DNA of 64,000 nt from CAJCIY01 sp964245825 (GCA_964245825.1 CAXTNT010000003.1:1-64000), one strand, 5' to 3'; numbered from the stretch's first letter, positions 51,082-59,408 are shown. Numbers and translations: made by a program. Notes: generated by a model not told the origin, from the sequence alone.

Positions 51082-51993
51082 TCAGGAGCAGGTGAAGCCG
51101 TCTGTCTGGATGACGCAGTGGACGTGGCCGGTGATCTGCGCGGGCGGAGGCGGGACGACATGGACGGGGACGCCGAACCGGGACAGCTGCAGCTGGATCG
51201 TCATCGTGACGGGTGACGTCAAAGAAGCGCTCACCTCGCCGGGGTGGCCGTGCGCGACGGGAGGGGTCTTGGGGAAGGTCTCCCGTACCCGGAGTCGGAG
51301 CTGCCGCAGAAGGTTGGCGCTGTCGGTCCAGTAGTCGACGGTCAGCGCCTCGGCGCCGAGCAGGTCGCGAGCGTCAAGCAACTCCGCCGACGTCAGCTCG
51401 GCCAGGCTCGTCAAAGGGATGACTGCCCGGTAGTGGGTGGTCGCCACTCCCCCGACGATCGCGCCACCGAGGTCGGTGACTGATGAGGCGGACGCCTGCA
51501 GGATGCTGACGATCGACGAGGGCGTCGAGTCGTAGAACGCCGAGTCCTGCTCGTCGAAGGGGATGAAGTCGAGCGGCCCGGAATCGTCGCGCTGCCGCCC
51601 CGAGTAGGTCGTCTCGGTCCAGCCGATACCACCGATGAGCCCCTGCAACCCTGGCGGCAGCCCGGGGATGGACACCTTCGAGTACGTGACCTCCCCGTCG
51701 TCGAGGCGCTGCGTCGTGCTGTGAATGAGATGCCCGGCCGTGAGACTCGTGGTGGATTTGCCGGTCTTCGTCGTCCACGACCAGACACCGGACTCGACGC
51801 CCGTGGCGTACACGGTCGGGTCCCCGGTCGTGAGGTCGAAGGTCGTCACGACCTGCGCCGTTCCGGCTCCTGTCGTTGCCGCGTAGACCTTCGCGCCCCT
51901 CACGTCCAGCGACGACTCGGACCAGGAGCCGCATCCCGCAGCGAGCAGGACAGCCGCCAGCGCAGCACCCATGAGCACCCCTCGGCGCAACAC
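51082..51993 (-). CDS. Lipoprotein of unknown function
   Basis: About 303 residues. The lipoprotein signal LRRGVLMGAALAAVLLAAGC ends in a lipobox (LAAGC). The mature part is beta-rich with aromatic and Ser/Thr-rich strands (VTTFDLTTGDPTVYATGVESGVW, TTHYRAVIPLTSLAEL, ALTVDYWTDSANLLRQLRLRVRETF), a pattern resembling the LppX/LprG-like or LolA-like lipid-carrier fold of actinobacterial lipoproteins. This resemblance is weak. GTG 51993 gives a charged n-region; ATG 52038 upstream is possible. It converges on the reductase gene with a 16-bp gap. Confidence 0.7.
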   Translation of the reverse strand: MLRRGVLMGAALAAVLLAAGCGSWSESSLDVRGAKVYAATTGAGTAQVVTTFDLTTGDPTVYATGVESGVWSWTTKTGKSTTSLTAGHLIHSTTQRLDDGEVTYSKVSIPGLPPGLQGLIGGIGWTETTYSGRQRDDSGPLDFIPFDEQDSAFYDSTPSSIVSILQASASSVTDLGGAIVGGVATTHYRAVIPLTSLAELTSAELLDARDLLGAEALTVDYWTDSANLLRQLRLRVRETFPKTPPVAHGHPGEVSASLTSPVTMTIQLQLSRFGVPVHVVPPPPAQITGHVHCVIQTDGFTCS

Positions 51994-52205
51994 GCCCCCC
52001 GCTGGTAGACACTGCCACCGCCCGCCGCGGCTGAGCATGCCGGTGAGGCGACGTCGGTGTCAACGTCCGTTCAGATCCCGCACTGTCGCCAGGGGCGTCC
52101 GGCCTGCTGACCGCGCCGCCGGGGCGCGGCGAGTGGGCCGGCATACGCTCAGGAACCGTCAGGTCGTAACCACCCCAGGTGACCTCAGCCTGGCCTCGGC
52201 CCGTT

Positions 52206-52211
52206 TAGATT
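52206..52211 (+). promoter_or_regulatory. -10 element giving a leaderless transcript
   Basis: TAGATT ends 7 bp before the ATG at 52219, so transcription should start at the A of the start codon. There is no ribosome-binding site, which agrees. Confidence 0.45.
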
Positions 52212-52218
52212 CGGCGTC

Positions 52219-53058
52219 ATGGGACCGCGCGACCCGCTTGGCCGACCGGCGGGCATCACCATCGGGTCCACCGAAGACGTGGCCGCACCTACGCCGGGCA
52301 GCCTCGCCGGGATCGCTTCTGCTCCTGGCGATGGGAACCGTTCCGTCCTGGGCCGGCTGCTCGAGGAGCTGTCGTGGGTCGGCCCTCAGATCCGCAACTA
52401 CCGGGCGGGTGGGCAGGGCTATGAGAACGTCCTGACCGCCGAAGCCCTCCAGGCCCTGGACTTCCTGCCGCGGACCCGATTCCTCGGCCCGGTCATCGCG
52501 GCAGCGCACGGCGCGGACGCCGCCCGGCAGCAGTTGGTCACCGAGATCGAACAGGCCAAGCTTGTGCTGCTCCCTGAGGAGATCGTCCTGGGCGCTCGGT
52601 CGTCCGCCCCGGTGATCGTGCAGCCCGATGGACTGCTGACCAGCCCCCGCTGCTACGCAATGCTGGAGGCCAAGCGGATAAGGTCCAGCTCCTTCCAGCC
52701 ACAGCAGCTGGCCCGAGAACTCGTTGCGGTCATCGCCGAAGCCCGCGGGCGGGCCCCGCTGCTGCTGCTCCTGCTCGGAAAGGAACCACCGGTGCAGGTC
52801 CAGGGCCACGGCCGCCTGACGATCGACGACGCGGTCCGCCTGCACCTGCGCACGGTTCTGGACCGATGCGCGCCCGATCTCGACCACGACGGACTGCTCG
52901 CCGCAGTCCCACGCACGGTCGCCTGGATCACCTGGCAGGAACTGCAGGCGGTCGTGAGCGCGCAAGCCGAGTCGGAGCCCAGCGAAGATCCGTCCACCCG
53001 AGCATCCGTCGCGCGGCTCGCCGTTGCCGTCACCGACGCCATCGATCGACATTCCTGA
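52219..53058 (+). CDS. Unknown protein with a PD-(D/E)XK nuclease-like core
   Basis: A 279-residue protein I cannot name. The segment APVIVQPDGLLTSPRCYAMLEAKRIRSSSFQPQQLARELVAVI carries an Asp, then E-x-K on a predicted strand, then a helix with Q-x3-R-E. This is the motif order of PD-(D/E)XK (restriction-endonuclease fold) nucleases. LLLLLLGKEPPVQVQGHGRLTIDDAV follows. There is no signal peptide or membrane segment. Neighbouring genes (lipoprotein, HNH lipoprotein) give no clear system, and no methyltransferase partner is adjacent. It may be a stand-alone DNA-damage or defence nuclease, or inactive. Confidence 0.6.
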   Translation: MGPRDPLGRPAGITIGSTEDVAAPTPGSLAGIASAPGDGNRSVLGRLLEELSWVGPQIRNYRAGGQGYENVLTAEALQALDFLPRTRFLGPVIAAAHGADAARQQLVTEIEQAKLVLLPEEIVLGARSSAPVIVQPDGLLTSPRCYAMLEAKRIRSSSFQPQQLARELVAVIAEARGRAPLLLLLLGKEPPVQVQGHGRLTIDDAVRLHLRTVLDRCAPDLDHDGLLAAVPRTVAWITWQELQAVVSAQAESEPSEDPSTRASVARLAVAVTDAIDRHS

Positions 53059-53171
53059 TCCACATCGGGCGGGGCCACCAAAGGCAGCGAGCGAAATGGA
53101 TCTGGCGGGTCATTGGCCGCCGGGGCGACATCACCCAGCGCGGCGGGTACGCGAGAGGCGAGGGTCGGACA

Positions 53172-54176
53172 CTACGGCTCGTGCCAGCGGTTGCGGCTCG
53201 GGCTGTTCGGTGTGGTGCCGCAGACCATCGCAGTGCCCTTGTCAGTCACCCCGGTCGCGCCGACGGGAGCGCAGAACGCGCCCGGATGAACCACCGTCGG
53301 CGGGGCATGAGTCGCAGCGACCGGCGGTCTGGGGGTGGTACGGACCACCGTCGGGGTGCTGCGGACCACCACCACCGCGGCCAGGGAGGTCGCCGTCGCG
53401 GCCGGCAGGGTCTGGGTGGGGCAGCCGGCCAGCACCCTGCCCATCACCGCTCGCTCCGCCGCGGTGATCCACAGCCGGTACTTGGTCTTCACCGCGACCT
53501 GACGAGCGACGTACGAGCAGTCGTAGGCCGCGCGCGGTAGCCAGCCAGCGGCGTCCGCGTCGCCCTTGGCGTCGTTTGCCGATCCCGACACCGCCAGCAG
53601 CTCCAGCGGGTCGTTCGCCAGCTCGGTGCGCTGCGTCAGTGAAAGCGCCTGCGCACCGCTCGTCCACGCATCCCCCAGGGCGACGACGTGATCGATCTGG
53701 ACCAGCCCCGACTCCGGCCCACGTACGAAGTGGATCACCGCCCCGGTGTAGGCGTCGGCCAGTATCCCGCTGCTCACGACGCAGCCGCCGACCTCGACCA
53801 CAGCCGGGTGCAGGTCCCGGCGCAGGATGTCGTCGCGGGTGTCGCACCCGTTGTGCCCGTCCACGTCGGCGGTGTCATCGGTCCACGCCTCGCCGTACTG
53901 GGTGCGGGAGTAGCCGGCCATCGTCACGGCCGGCCGCTCCGGCAGGCGGAGCATCGCCGCCAACGCGCCCGCGCTCCCGAGCACCACAGGCTTGGTCCCA
54001 GTAGCGGCGTGCCGCACGGCAGACGAGCCGGTCAGGGGGGTTCCGGTCGCGTGCGACGCACCACTGGGAGTCCATGCCACCGTGGTGGCGGTGGTGCACG
54101 CGCTGAGCAGGGCCACCGCGAGGACACCCGCGGCCATCCCGCCGGCGGCGCGCCGGAACTGCATCGTCCCGATCAT
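53172..54176 (-). CDS. Lipoprotein with HNH nuclease domain (DUF1524/GmrSD type)
   Basis: A 334-residue protein. The signal FRRAAGGMAAGVLAVALLSAC has a lipobox with Cys27. The DUF1524 HNH region contains Asp162-His163 in VQIDHVVALGDAW, the Asn in TELANDPLELLAV and Asn201 in SANDAKGDADAAGWLP, with the preceding WTDDTADVDGHNGCDTRDDILRRDL typical of secreted actinobacterial members. A Thr/Pro linker leads to a C-terminal excalibur-like Cys pair (FCAPVGATGVTDKGTAMVCG). It is probably a cell-surface DNase for nutrition, DNA uptake or competition. AGGGGG precedes the ATG by about 5 bp. Confidence 0.88.
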   Translation of the reverse strand: MIGTMQFRRAAGGMAAGVLAVALLSACTTATTVAWTPSGASHATGTPLTGSSAVRHAATGTKPVVLGSAGALAAMLRLPERPAVTMAGYSRTQYGEAWTDDTADVDGHNGCDTRDDILRRDLHPAVVEVGGCVVSSGILADAYTGAVIHFVRGPESGLVQIDHVVALGDAWTSGAQALSLTQRTELANDPLELLAVSGSANDAKGDADAAGWLPRAAYDCSYVARQVAVKTKYRLWITAAERAVMGRVLAGCPTQTLPAATATSLAAVVVVRSTPTVVRTTPRPPVAATHAPPTVVHPGAFCAPVGATGVTDKGTAMVCGTTPNSPSRNRWHEP

Positions 54177-54269
54177 CGGGCCCCCTTGTCTGGGAGCAGT
54201 GTGCTGGCCGCCTACGCCGCCGACAATCCCTTCGCCACAGCTGCAGCAGAGTCGGCCGTCAGCGTGGGT

Positions 54270-55187
54270 TCACGCCCTGGACAGCGCGGAGCCGCCGCTG
54301 CCGGCAGTCGCTGCGCTGGTGCAGGTCTCGATCGCGTCGTCAGCGCCGGCGAAGACTGTTGTCTGGAGGCCACCGTGGAAGCTGTCGTACAGCCGCCAGC
54401 GCGTCCCGCCCGTGCGTCCCGCAGCCAGGCAGTATCCGGCGGGGCCGTCAGCCGCCACGACCATGCCGAGATCCGCTGGCACCTGCACCCCAGAGGCGTT
54501 GAGCTCTGCCGCGTCGCCGTACGTGCCGTTCTGGGCCAGGTAGGCCTCCTCGGCCTCCGCGGTGTTGCGCAGCGCGCTCCGGGTCCGAACGTCGTAGGAG
54601 GCCTGGCGCTGGTTCAGGAACACCGGGATCGCTATGGCCGCGGAGATGAAGAACATCAGCACACTGATGGCGATGGCGACGATCGCCATCACTTGGCCCT
54701 TCTTCCGGGTCCGCCCGACCCGCGTCAGCGTCACGATCGCGAACACGATGGCGGCCAGCTGCGCCACGACGAAGACCGGGATCAGACTGCACACCAGGGC
54801 GGCGATCGCCAGGCGGTCGCGGCCCTCCTGCGGACGGTCGGGATAGCCCGGCGGGAAGTAGCCGATTGGCGGTCCGTAGGCGGTCGGTGCTGCATACCCC
54901 GGCGGCGGCGCGTAGCGGGGCGAAGCCGCATACCCGGGCCCTGGGGGGAGACCGGAACCAGCGGCGTGACCGCCGGGCGGTACGGCGGCGTCTGCCCGTG
55001 ACGCGAAACCCGACCACGGCCTCGTTGCGGCGGCCGAGGCGGGCATCGACCAGGTCGCCCACTCGGGCGGGCCCTGCAGCACAGGGGTGGAGACGGGGGG
55101 GTCGTCGGCCGGTACCCAGGCCGAGCCATCCCACTGCCACCACCCGTCGTCGCTGAGGATCGGGGCGGGCGCCGTCGGCGCGATCAT
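54270..55187 (-). CDS. DUF2510-like/Pro-rich membrane protein with pilin-like C-terminal domain
   Basis: About 305 residues. An N-terminal DUF2510-like tag (SDDGWWQWDGSAWVPADD) is followed by a Pro/Tyr/Gly-rich linker (about 100 residues, repeated PPGYAAP-type motifs), two membrane helices with the DUF4190 pattern (LAIAALVCSLIPVFVVAQLAAIVFAIV and KGQVMAIVAIAISVLMFFISAAIAIPVFL) and a soluble tail. The last helix and tail (AIPVFLNQRQASYDVRTRSALRNTAEAEEAYLAQNGTY ... YCLAAG) closely resemble a type IV pilin N-terminal helix and globular head. ATG 55187 is chosen because DUF2510-like tags are usually N-terminal; the frame stays open to 55355. Confidence 0.72.
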   Translation of the reverse strand: MIAPTAPAPILSDDGWWQWDGSAWVPADDPPVSTPVLQGPPEWATWSMPASAAATRPWSGFASRADAAVPPGGHAAGSGLPPGPGYAASPRYAPPPGYAAPTAYGPPIGYFPPGYPDRPQEGRDRLAIAALVCSLIPVFVVAQLAAIVFAIVTLTRVGRTRKKGQVMAIVAIAISVLMFFISAAIAIPVFLNQRQASYDVRTRSALRNTAEAEEAYLAQNGTYGDAAELNASGVQVPADLGMVVAADGPAGYCLAAGRTGGTRWRLYDSFHGGLQTTVFAGADDAIETCTSAATAGSGGSALSRA

Positions 55188-55740
55188 GGCCGCTGCGGAC
55201 GTGCGTGTGGTTGCCCTCGCGATCGTCCGGGGCCGCTCCTCACAGAGCGGTTCGACCAGGATCGGTGCGCAGTCCTCGGGTAGTCCGACAGCATCGCAGC
55301 GACAGGCCGGTGCTCCGTCAGACCAGGGGTGTCCGGTCGTACACATGCGACTCACGACTGCCCCGCCCTCCCGATGCCCATCCCACTCTGCAGCGTCGGT
55401 ACGTCAGCGTGCCCGCTTGAGGGCCGACGCTGGACACCTCCTCCCACCTCTGCCCGACTCGGACGATCGCACCCGCCAGGCGGTCGACAGCCAGTTCGGC
55501 ACAACCCACGCAGGGGACGACGATGACGGCCGCTTTGATCCTGCGCCCACTGCGCCGTTCTGTGGGTAAGCCACTGAGCGCCCGTCGGTGCAGACGGGGC
55601 AGTTGGAGATAGCGCGCGACGAAGCTGGTCCGAACGGAGCAGTCCGGGACGAGACGATCGTGAGACGATCGCGACCAGAGTTGGGCACGCCCCGTACGCA
55701 CGCGGTTTGGCGTCTTCGGCACGCAAGCGGCCGCCACGTC
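55188..55740. other. Long intergenic region without a convincing gene
   Basis: About 550 bp between divergent genes. Several frames are open but none has the third-position G/C bias of its neighbours. The reverse frame continuing the DUF2510-like gene to 55355 is Cys-rich and could be a longer N-terminus. A direct repeat GAGACGATCG (two copies near 55650-55672) is present. I see no RNA gene. Confidence 0.4.
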
Positions 55741-55752
55741 GACAAATTTGTC
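55741..55752. promoter_or_regulatory. Perfect 12-bp palindrome upstream of DUF642-like gene
   Basis: GACAAATTTGTC, a complete dyad in otherwise GC-rich DNA, lies 5 bp before the ribosome-binding site of the secreted-protein gene. On the reverse strand it reads TTGACA-like at its edge. It is a likely repressor operator; the factor is unknown. Confidence 0.5.
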
Positions 55753-55770
55753 AAGCGAGGAAGGACGATC

Positions 55771-56376
55771 GTGAGTGTTCGCCGGGTCTCTGTGTTGTTC
55801 GCCGGGGCGGTGGCCGCGTCGCTGGTGGCGACCGCCGCGCCGAGCTGGGCGGGTGGGACCAATCTGGTGCAGGATCCCAGCTTCGAGACACCAGCGACAC
55901 CGGCCGGAGGTGTGATCACCTACGGGACTGGTGCCAGCTTCGGCCCGTGGACTGTGGTCGGGGCTAGCGGCGACGTGCAGACCCTGAGCAAGACCTTCCA
56001 GTACGGGGGCGTCACGTTCAAGGCGAAGAAGGGCGCGGCTTCCATCGACCTGACCGGCAACTCGCAAACCGCCACCGGTGTGCAACAGACCGTCGCGACC
56101 ACGGCCGGTGCCAGCTACAAGTTGACCTTCTACGTGGGAAACGCTGTCAACGGCAGCAGCCTAGGGCCCACCGCGACGGTCAATGTGTCCATCGATGGCA
56201 CCCAGGCGCTGGCCGCTTCGAACAGCGGCGGCGCCGGGAAGACCAAGCCCAACTGGAAGAGGTTCACGGTGAACTTCACTGCCAGTAGTGGAAGCACCGC
56301 CTTGACGTTCCTCAACGGTGACCCGTCGTCGGACACGTACGCCGGCCTCGACGGCATCAAGCTCACCGCGTCATAG
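55771..56376 (+). CDS. Secreted DUF642-like carbohydrate-binding protein
   Basis: A 201-residue protein with a signal peptide (VSVLFAGAVAASLVATAAPSWA, cleavage before GGTNLVQDPSFETP). The mature part is a galactose-binding-like beta sandwich: NLVQDPSFETPATPAGGVITYGTGASFGPWTV, IDLTGNSQTATGVQQTVATTAGASYKLTFYVGN and TLTFLNGDPSSDTYAGLDGIKL-like ends match the DUF642 pattern (plants and actinobacteria, cell-wall polysaccharide binding). The GTG start has AGGAAGG about 8 bp upstream. It is preceded by a perfect palindrome. No catalytic motif. Confidence 0.85.
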   Translation: MSVRRVSVLFAGAVAASLVATAAPSWAGGTNLVQDPSFETPATPAGGVITYGTGASFGPWTVVGASGDVQTLSKTFQYGGVTFKAKKGAASIDLTGNSQTATGVQQTVATTAGASYKLTFYVGNAVNGSSLGPTATVNVSIDGTQALAASNSGGAGKTKPNWKRFTVNFTASSGSTALTFLNGDPSSDTYAGLDGIKLTAS

Positions 56377-56397
56377 GACCTCGCGGCCGCTCAAGGT

Positions 56398-56532
56398 TCA
56401 GCCGGCGGAGCGGACCTGCTCGACCTCGACCGTGACGATCACCCGTACCGGATCTTTGCCGCCGTACCAGGGGTAGGGGCCGCCGAGGTACTTGTGCGCG
56501 AGCTTCTCTATGTACTCGGCGCTCTGTTGGCG
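56398..56532 (-). pseudogene. 3' remnant of a PPOX-family F420-dependent oxidoreductase gene
   Basis: The last 40 codons before a stop read AEYIEKLAHKYLGGPYPWYGGKDPVRVIV then TVEVEQVRSAG, the typical C-terminus of pyridoxamine-5'-phosphate-oxidase-like F420 enzymes. Upstream on this strand the similarity stops, and rnpB begins within 200 bp, so the other roughly 100 codons are missing. The frame is open to 56685 but those residues are unrelated. It is therefore a gene fragment left after deletion or rearrangement next to rnpB. Confidence 0.7.
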
Positions 56533-56737
56533 CCCGGCGGCCCAGGGGGTCGGCGGCCAGCGTCTCGCCGGCCGGCACGGGGCAGGCCCGATCCGGTGCT
56601 GTCCCGATGTCAGTGAAATGTCAGTGACTGGTGATGCTGAGCGTGACATCGGTGCAGTCAACGAAAGTCGCGGGTCGGCGGCCAACCGGCCTCTGAGCTG
56701 CGGTTATGGTCGCTGACCTGCCCTTTCGTACGGGTGT

Positions 56738-57147
56738 GGTGGGACGAGCCGGTCTATAAGCCGGGTTCTGTGCACCCGCCGCCTCAACGGCGCCGGGCCG
56801 ACGACCATCTCTCTCGACCTGCCGTTGCCGGCAGGCTCGTGCGGTCCACCCGCAGGCTCGGGCGGGCAGCCCTCGAACGCCTGCGCAGCAACGGTTCTCG
56901 CGAACCGCCACCTTTCGACCTTGCTCCAGGTGGGGTTTGCCCTGCCACCCCTGTCACCAGGGGCGCGGTGGTCTCTTACACGCACCGTTTCACCCTTACC
57001 GGCGCACGCGCCGGCGGTCTGTTCTCTGTGGCACTGTCCCGCGGGTCACCCCGGGTCGGCGTTACCGACCACCCTGCCCTTCGGAGCCCGGACTTTCCTC
57101 GGCTGCCCGCAAGGGCAGACGCGGCCGCCCGACCGGCTCGTCCCATC
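56738..57147 (-). ncRNA. rnpB: RNase P RNA, bacterial type A
   Basis: On the reverse strand the 5' end GGGACGAGCCGGTC (from 57144) pairs with the 3' end GACCGGCTCGTCCC (to 56741), forming P1. The invariant GAGGAAAGTCCGGGCTCC (CR-I/P4 side), ACAGAGAACAGACCGCC, GGTAAGGGTGAAACGG and the 3' ACAGAACCCGGCTTATAGACCGG are all present. Length of about 405 nt fits actinobacterial type A RNAs. It matures tRNA 5' ends with RnpA. Its start lies only about 20 bp from the divergent permease gene. Confidence 0.96.
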
Positions 57148-57150
57148 CCG

Positions 57151-57156
57151 ATCATA
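57151..57156 (-). promoter_or_regulatory. -10 element of rnpB
   Basis: TATGAT on the reverse strand ends 7 bp before the predicted RNase P RNA 5' end at 57144. The -35 would lie inside the start of the divergent permease gene (around 57174-57179), where no good hexamer is seen. Confidence 0.6.
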
Positions 57157-57166
57157 GGGTCTTGCC

Positions 57167-58297
57167 GTGTGGCTCGTGGCGGCGCTCGCGGGCCTGCTCG
57201 CCATCGCGAGCACCGCACTGCCCTGGCACGATGCGGTCGCGACCACCCGCACCGCCGGCCCGGTGCTCGCCTTCCTCGTCGCCGTCACCGTCCTCGCCGG
57301 CCTGGCCGATGCCGCCGGCCTGTTCGAGCTGCTGGCACGGCGTACGGCGCAGCTGTCCGGCGGCTCCACCCGGCGGCTCTTCCTGCTGGTCTGCGCGCTG
57401 GCCACCGTCGTGACGATCGGCCTCTCGCTCGACACGACGGCCGTGCTGCTCACTCCTGTCGTGCTGGCGCTGGCCGCCGCGGTCGAGATCGACCCGCTGC
57501 CGTTCGCGTACGCCACGGTGTGGCTGGCGGGCGCGGCAAGCCTGCTGCTGCCGGTTTCCAACCTCACCAACCTGCTCGCCGTCGATCGGCTGGGCTCGCT
57601 CGGAGTGCTCGGCTTCGCCCGGCGGATGGCCCTGCCGGAGCTCGTCGCCGTGGCCATCACCGTCGCGGTCCTCCTGGTGATGTTCCGGAAACCGTTGCGC
57701 AGCAGGCATTCCGCGGCCGCACAGCCGGCACCGACGGATCGCGTCCTGCTCTGGCTGAGCGGTCTCTGCTGCCTTGCCGTCACCCCCGCCGCGCTCCTCG
57801 GGCTCGCGCCATGGAAGGCCGCCGTGCCGGCCGCTGCGGTCCTGACGCTCGGCTTCGGAGTCCGGTCCCCGCACACGCTGCGGACGTCGCTCCTGCCCTG
57901 GCGGCTGGTCGTACTCACCGAGAGCCTGTTCCTGGTGGTCGCCGCCCTCGGCCGTCACGGTCTCGATTCGGCACTCCAGCACGTCACCCACCACGGCCCC
58001 CTGGCGACGGAGCTGGTCGGCGCCGGCGGCGCCAATCTGGCGAACAACCTGCCGACCTACCTCGCCGTGCAGTCGGCCGTCCCGGCCGGCCACCCCACGA
58101 CGCTGCTGGCGCTGCTGCTCGGCGTCAACACCGGGCCCCTGCTGCTGCTGTCCGGTTCGCTCGCGACGCTTCTGTGGCGGGAGCGGTGCGCCGCCCGCGG
58201 CCTGCACGTGACCGCGTGGGACTTCCTGCGGCGCGGCCTGTTCGTCGTCCCGCCGCTCCTGCTCGGGACCTACGGCGCCCTCCTGCTCACCCGCTGA
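57167..58297 (+). CDS. ArsB/CitMHS (ion transporter superfamily) membrane protein
   Basis: A 376-residue protein with about ten helices and a two-fold repeat. The first half has LSLDTTAVLLTPVVLALA and AASLLLPVSNLTNLLAVDRLG. The second has GGANLANNLPTYLAVQ and LLLGVNTGPLLLLSGSLATLLWRERC. These NTT/NxP-containing re-entrant loops characterise the ArsB/NhaD/CitM group, which exports arsenite or moves anions with Na+ or H+. No ars genes are nearby, so the substrate is open. The GTG start at 57167 leaves almost no room for a promoter beside rnpB. The end overlaps the RNase H gene by 11 nt. Confidence 0.85.
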   Translation: MWLVAALAGLLAIASTALPWHDAVATTRTAGPVLAFLVAVTVLAGLADAAGLFELLARRTAQLSGGSTRRLFLLVCALATVVTIGLSLDTTAVLLTPVVLALAAAVEIDPLPFAYATVWLAGAASLLLPVSNLTNLLAVDRLGSLGVLGFARRMALPELVAVAITVAVLLVMFRKPLRSRHSAAAQPAPTDRVLLWLSGLCCLAVTPAALLGLAPWKAAVPAAAVLTLGFGVRSPHTLRTSLLPWRLVVLTESLFLVVAALGRHGLDSALQHVTHHGPLATELVGAGGANLANNLPTYLAVQSAVPAGHPTTLLALLLGVNTGPLLLLSGSLATLLWRERCAARGLHVTAWDFLRRGLFVVPPLLLGTYGALLLTR

Positions 58298-59408
58298 GGT
58301 AGCTGGTCTCGTTCCAGCTGCGCAGCGAGCCCGTTCCGTCGGCGAAGACCCGTACCTCCGAGAGGGACGCGAGGTCGAGCCACATCGTCGCCAGAGCATG
58401 CAGGCCCGCCCCGAGCACCTGCCGCCCGACGAGCTTGATCGGGGTGACATGACTGACCACGACGACCGTCCGGCCCGGGTACGCCGCCACCAGCGCCTCG
58501 CGGGCAGTCGCCACCCGCGCCGCCACCTGGGCGAAGGTCTCCCCGCCGTGCGGCGCCGGACCGTCGGCCGGACCGCCGTCAACCAGGTCGAACCACCCGG
58601 CCAGACCCTCGGGGTCGCGGGCGCGCACCTCGGCGTAGCTCAGCCCTTCCCAGCTGCCGAAGTCCAGTTCGACCCACCCGTCGTCGACGGTCACCGGCAG
58701 TCCGAGCCTCCCGGCCACCGCCACGGCGGTCTGCCGCGTGCGGGCCAGCGGCGAGGAGACCACGGCATCCACCCGGACGCGGGCGAGCCGGTCCGCGGCC
58801 TCGGCCGCCTGCCGGTGGCCGAGCTCGGTCAGCGGCGGGTTCCCGCGGCCGGAGAAGCGGCGGTCCACCGAGAGGGCGGTCTGTCCGTGCCGCAGCAACA
58901 GCAGGGTGGTGGCCGCCCCGTGGTCGGCGCCGTAGCTCACGGCAGGGGCGACGGCCGGCTCGGGGTCGGGGTCGTCGTCGAGCACCCCGTACGTCGAGGT
59001 CCTTGCGTCCATCGCCTCGTTGGCGAGGGCGTCGGCCGCGGAGTTCTGCGCCCTCGGAACCCAGGTCAGGCGTACCGACGGGAAGCTCGAGGTGAGCGAG
59101 ATCGCCTGTCGCGCAAGGGGTTTCATCGACGGGTGCTTGACCTGCCAGCGACCGGACACCTGCTCGACGACCAGCTTCGAGTCCATCCGCACCTCGATCG
59201 TCGCGGTCGGGTCGATGCCCTGCGCGGCGGTGAGCCCCTGGATCAGGCCGGTGTACTCGGCGACGTTGTTGGTCACGACACCCAGGTAGCCGTTGCGGCG
59301 CGCCAGCACCGTGCCGGTCTCGGCGTCGCGGACCAGCGCGCCGTAGCCGGCCGGCCCGGGATTGCCGCGCGAGCCCCCGTCGGCCTCCACGACCAGCCGG
59401 CGGGTCAC
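58287..59408 (-). CDS. Bifunctional RNase H / acid phosphatase (CobC-like)
   Basis: A 373-residue fusion. The N-terminal RNase HI domain has acidic residues in VVEADGGSRGNPGPAGYG, NVAEYTGLIQGL, VRMDSKLVVEQ and QNSAADALANEAMD (D-E-D-D set). The C-terminal histidine-phosphatase domain has LLLLRHGQTALSVDRRFSGRG, WVELDFGSWEGL and VVVSHVTPIK. It corresponds to M. tuberculosis Rv2228c, in which the phosphatase part acts as alpha-ribazole phosphatase. The GTG start overlaps the stop of the zinc-ribbon gene (GTGA). It is the third gene of a conserved operon. Confidence 0.95.
   Translation of the reverse strand: MTRRLVVEADGGSRGNPGPAGYGALVRDAETGTVLARRNGYLGVVTNNVAEYTGLIQGLTAAQGIDPTATIEVRMDSKLVVEQVSGRWQVKHPSMKPLARQAISLTSSFPSVRLTWVPRAQNSAADALANEAMDARTSTYGVLDDDPDPEPAVAPAVSYGADHGAATTLLLLRHGQTALSVDRRFSGRGNPPLTELGHRQAAEAADRLARVRVDAVVSSPLARTRQTAVAVAGRLGLPVTVDDGWVELDFGSWEGLSYAEVRARDPEGLAGWFDLVDGGPADGPAPHGGETFAQVAARVATAREALVAAYPGRTVVVVSHVTPIKLVGRQVLGAGLHALATMWLDLASLSEVRVFADGTGSLRSWNETSYLSG

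Noticed and set aside
55588..55770. Longer N-terminus for the DUF642-like protein
   Set aside because: A signal peptide starts at 55771 with a ribosome-binding site upstream; the extension would bury the signal and has no coding bias.
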